A program made the position numbers and the translations under genes. A model generated the notes under the pieces. That model was not told the DNA's origin and searched no databases. It saw only the letters and a list, made by a program, of their open reading frames with translations. DNA of 64,000 bases from Todiramphus chloris collaris (Eukaryota; Chordata; Aves; Coraciiformes; Alcedinidae): positions 1,720,971 through 1,784,970 of the forward strand of contig JANVCC010000025.1 of NCBI GenBank assembly GCA_025345505.1, written 5' to 3'. Of the stretch, positions 63,520 through 64,000 are shown piece after piece (position 1 is the stretch's first letter; each line of letters starts with the position of its first letter).

Positions 63520-64000
63520 ATTATAAGTAGGATGCAGCCACCTTTTTCCTGAAGTTTGAGTATAGAAGCAAATGTTTACATTGAGAAACAGGTGTTGGCT
63601 ATTGAAGTGGAAATTTTTTCAATATGCTTTGAATAATATTTTCACTGTACCTTAGAAAAGTATCAACTTCATTTTTCCAGCTTGCTTTACAGAAATACTC
63701 TCTTTAATATTAAGTGAAAAGTCAATTATTTCATCAGGGAGTTTCATTTTCCTCATTTCAACTGTTTCCTTGTTTTCAGAAGGTTGCATAGTGCTTTTAA
63801 TATTCCTTCTATATCACTATTGTGGCTAAATTACTGCATAGGAAGCTACATGGAAAAAAACCCCAGGCATTCAGAAACCAGAGCACGACCGAATTTGTGA
63901 CTAATACAACAATTTTGTATAGAACTTTCTTCTAATATCTTTAATCACGTATGGTAAACTTTCTAATATAGACAATATCACCTGGTGTAATGTTTTCACA
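63520..64000. other. Gene-free right edge
   Basis: AT-rich DNA with no recognisable gene, repeat or poly(A) signal. The window ends here, so any continuation is unseen. Confidence 0.5.

Overview
The window is AT-rich vertebrate nuclear DNA, most likely from a bird. The evidence is three truncated CR1 LINE fragments, one ending in the avian-type ATTCTATG terminal repeat, and one solo LTR of a type common in bird genomes. There is no Alu, B1 or L1, and repeat density is very low. Turtles and crocodilians also carry CR1, so bird is an inference, and I cannot name the species. Nothing looks prokaryotic: no operons, ribosome binding sites, CRISPR array or rRNA, and I saw no convincing tRNA.

Layout: most of the 64 kb reads as intron or intergenic DNA. 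The supported interspersed elements are a + strand CR1 3' end (3870-4034), a minus-strand solo LTR (29331-29900) with its TATA box, poly(A) signal and a slightly decayed 5-bp target duplication, a short minus-strand CR1 remnant (33676-33750) and a longer minus-strand CR1 fragment (60325-60465). Simple repeats include a pure A44 tract (35792-35835), several T tracts, short GT and TA/CA runs and three small tandem duplications (41367-41411, 48808-48871, 52798-52834). A few patches have more CpG or G+C than their surroundings (about 2521-2700, 10650-10920, 19500-19890, 39160-39300, 44190-44430, 48260-48480).

Genes: I recognise no protein-coding gene. The open frames are mostly short, overlap on both strands and look like chance. 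A few places combine splice signals with protein-like open frames and are listed as low-confidence exon candidates. They are a possible terminal exon on the minus strand (9683-9979) with an AATAAA behind it, a possible terminal exon on the + strand (59831-60014) also with AATAAA and a GT-rich tail, a lysine-rich minus-strand frame behind a strong acceptor (30300-30453), and three + strand segments near the right end (62126-62229, 62771-62823, 63383-63519) that would splice in one continuous frame. None could be matched to a named family by eye. Transcript data or homology searches would decide them.

I found no sign of a new multi-gene system. The most useful leads are the right-end three-segment frame, the two terminal-exon candidates, the LTR with its divergent target duplication, and a few homeodomain/POU/SOX-motif-dense stretches that could be conserved enhancers.
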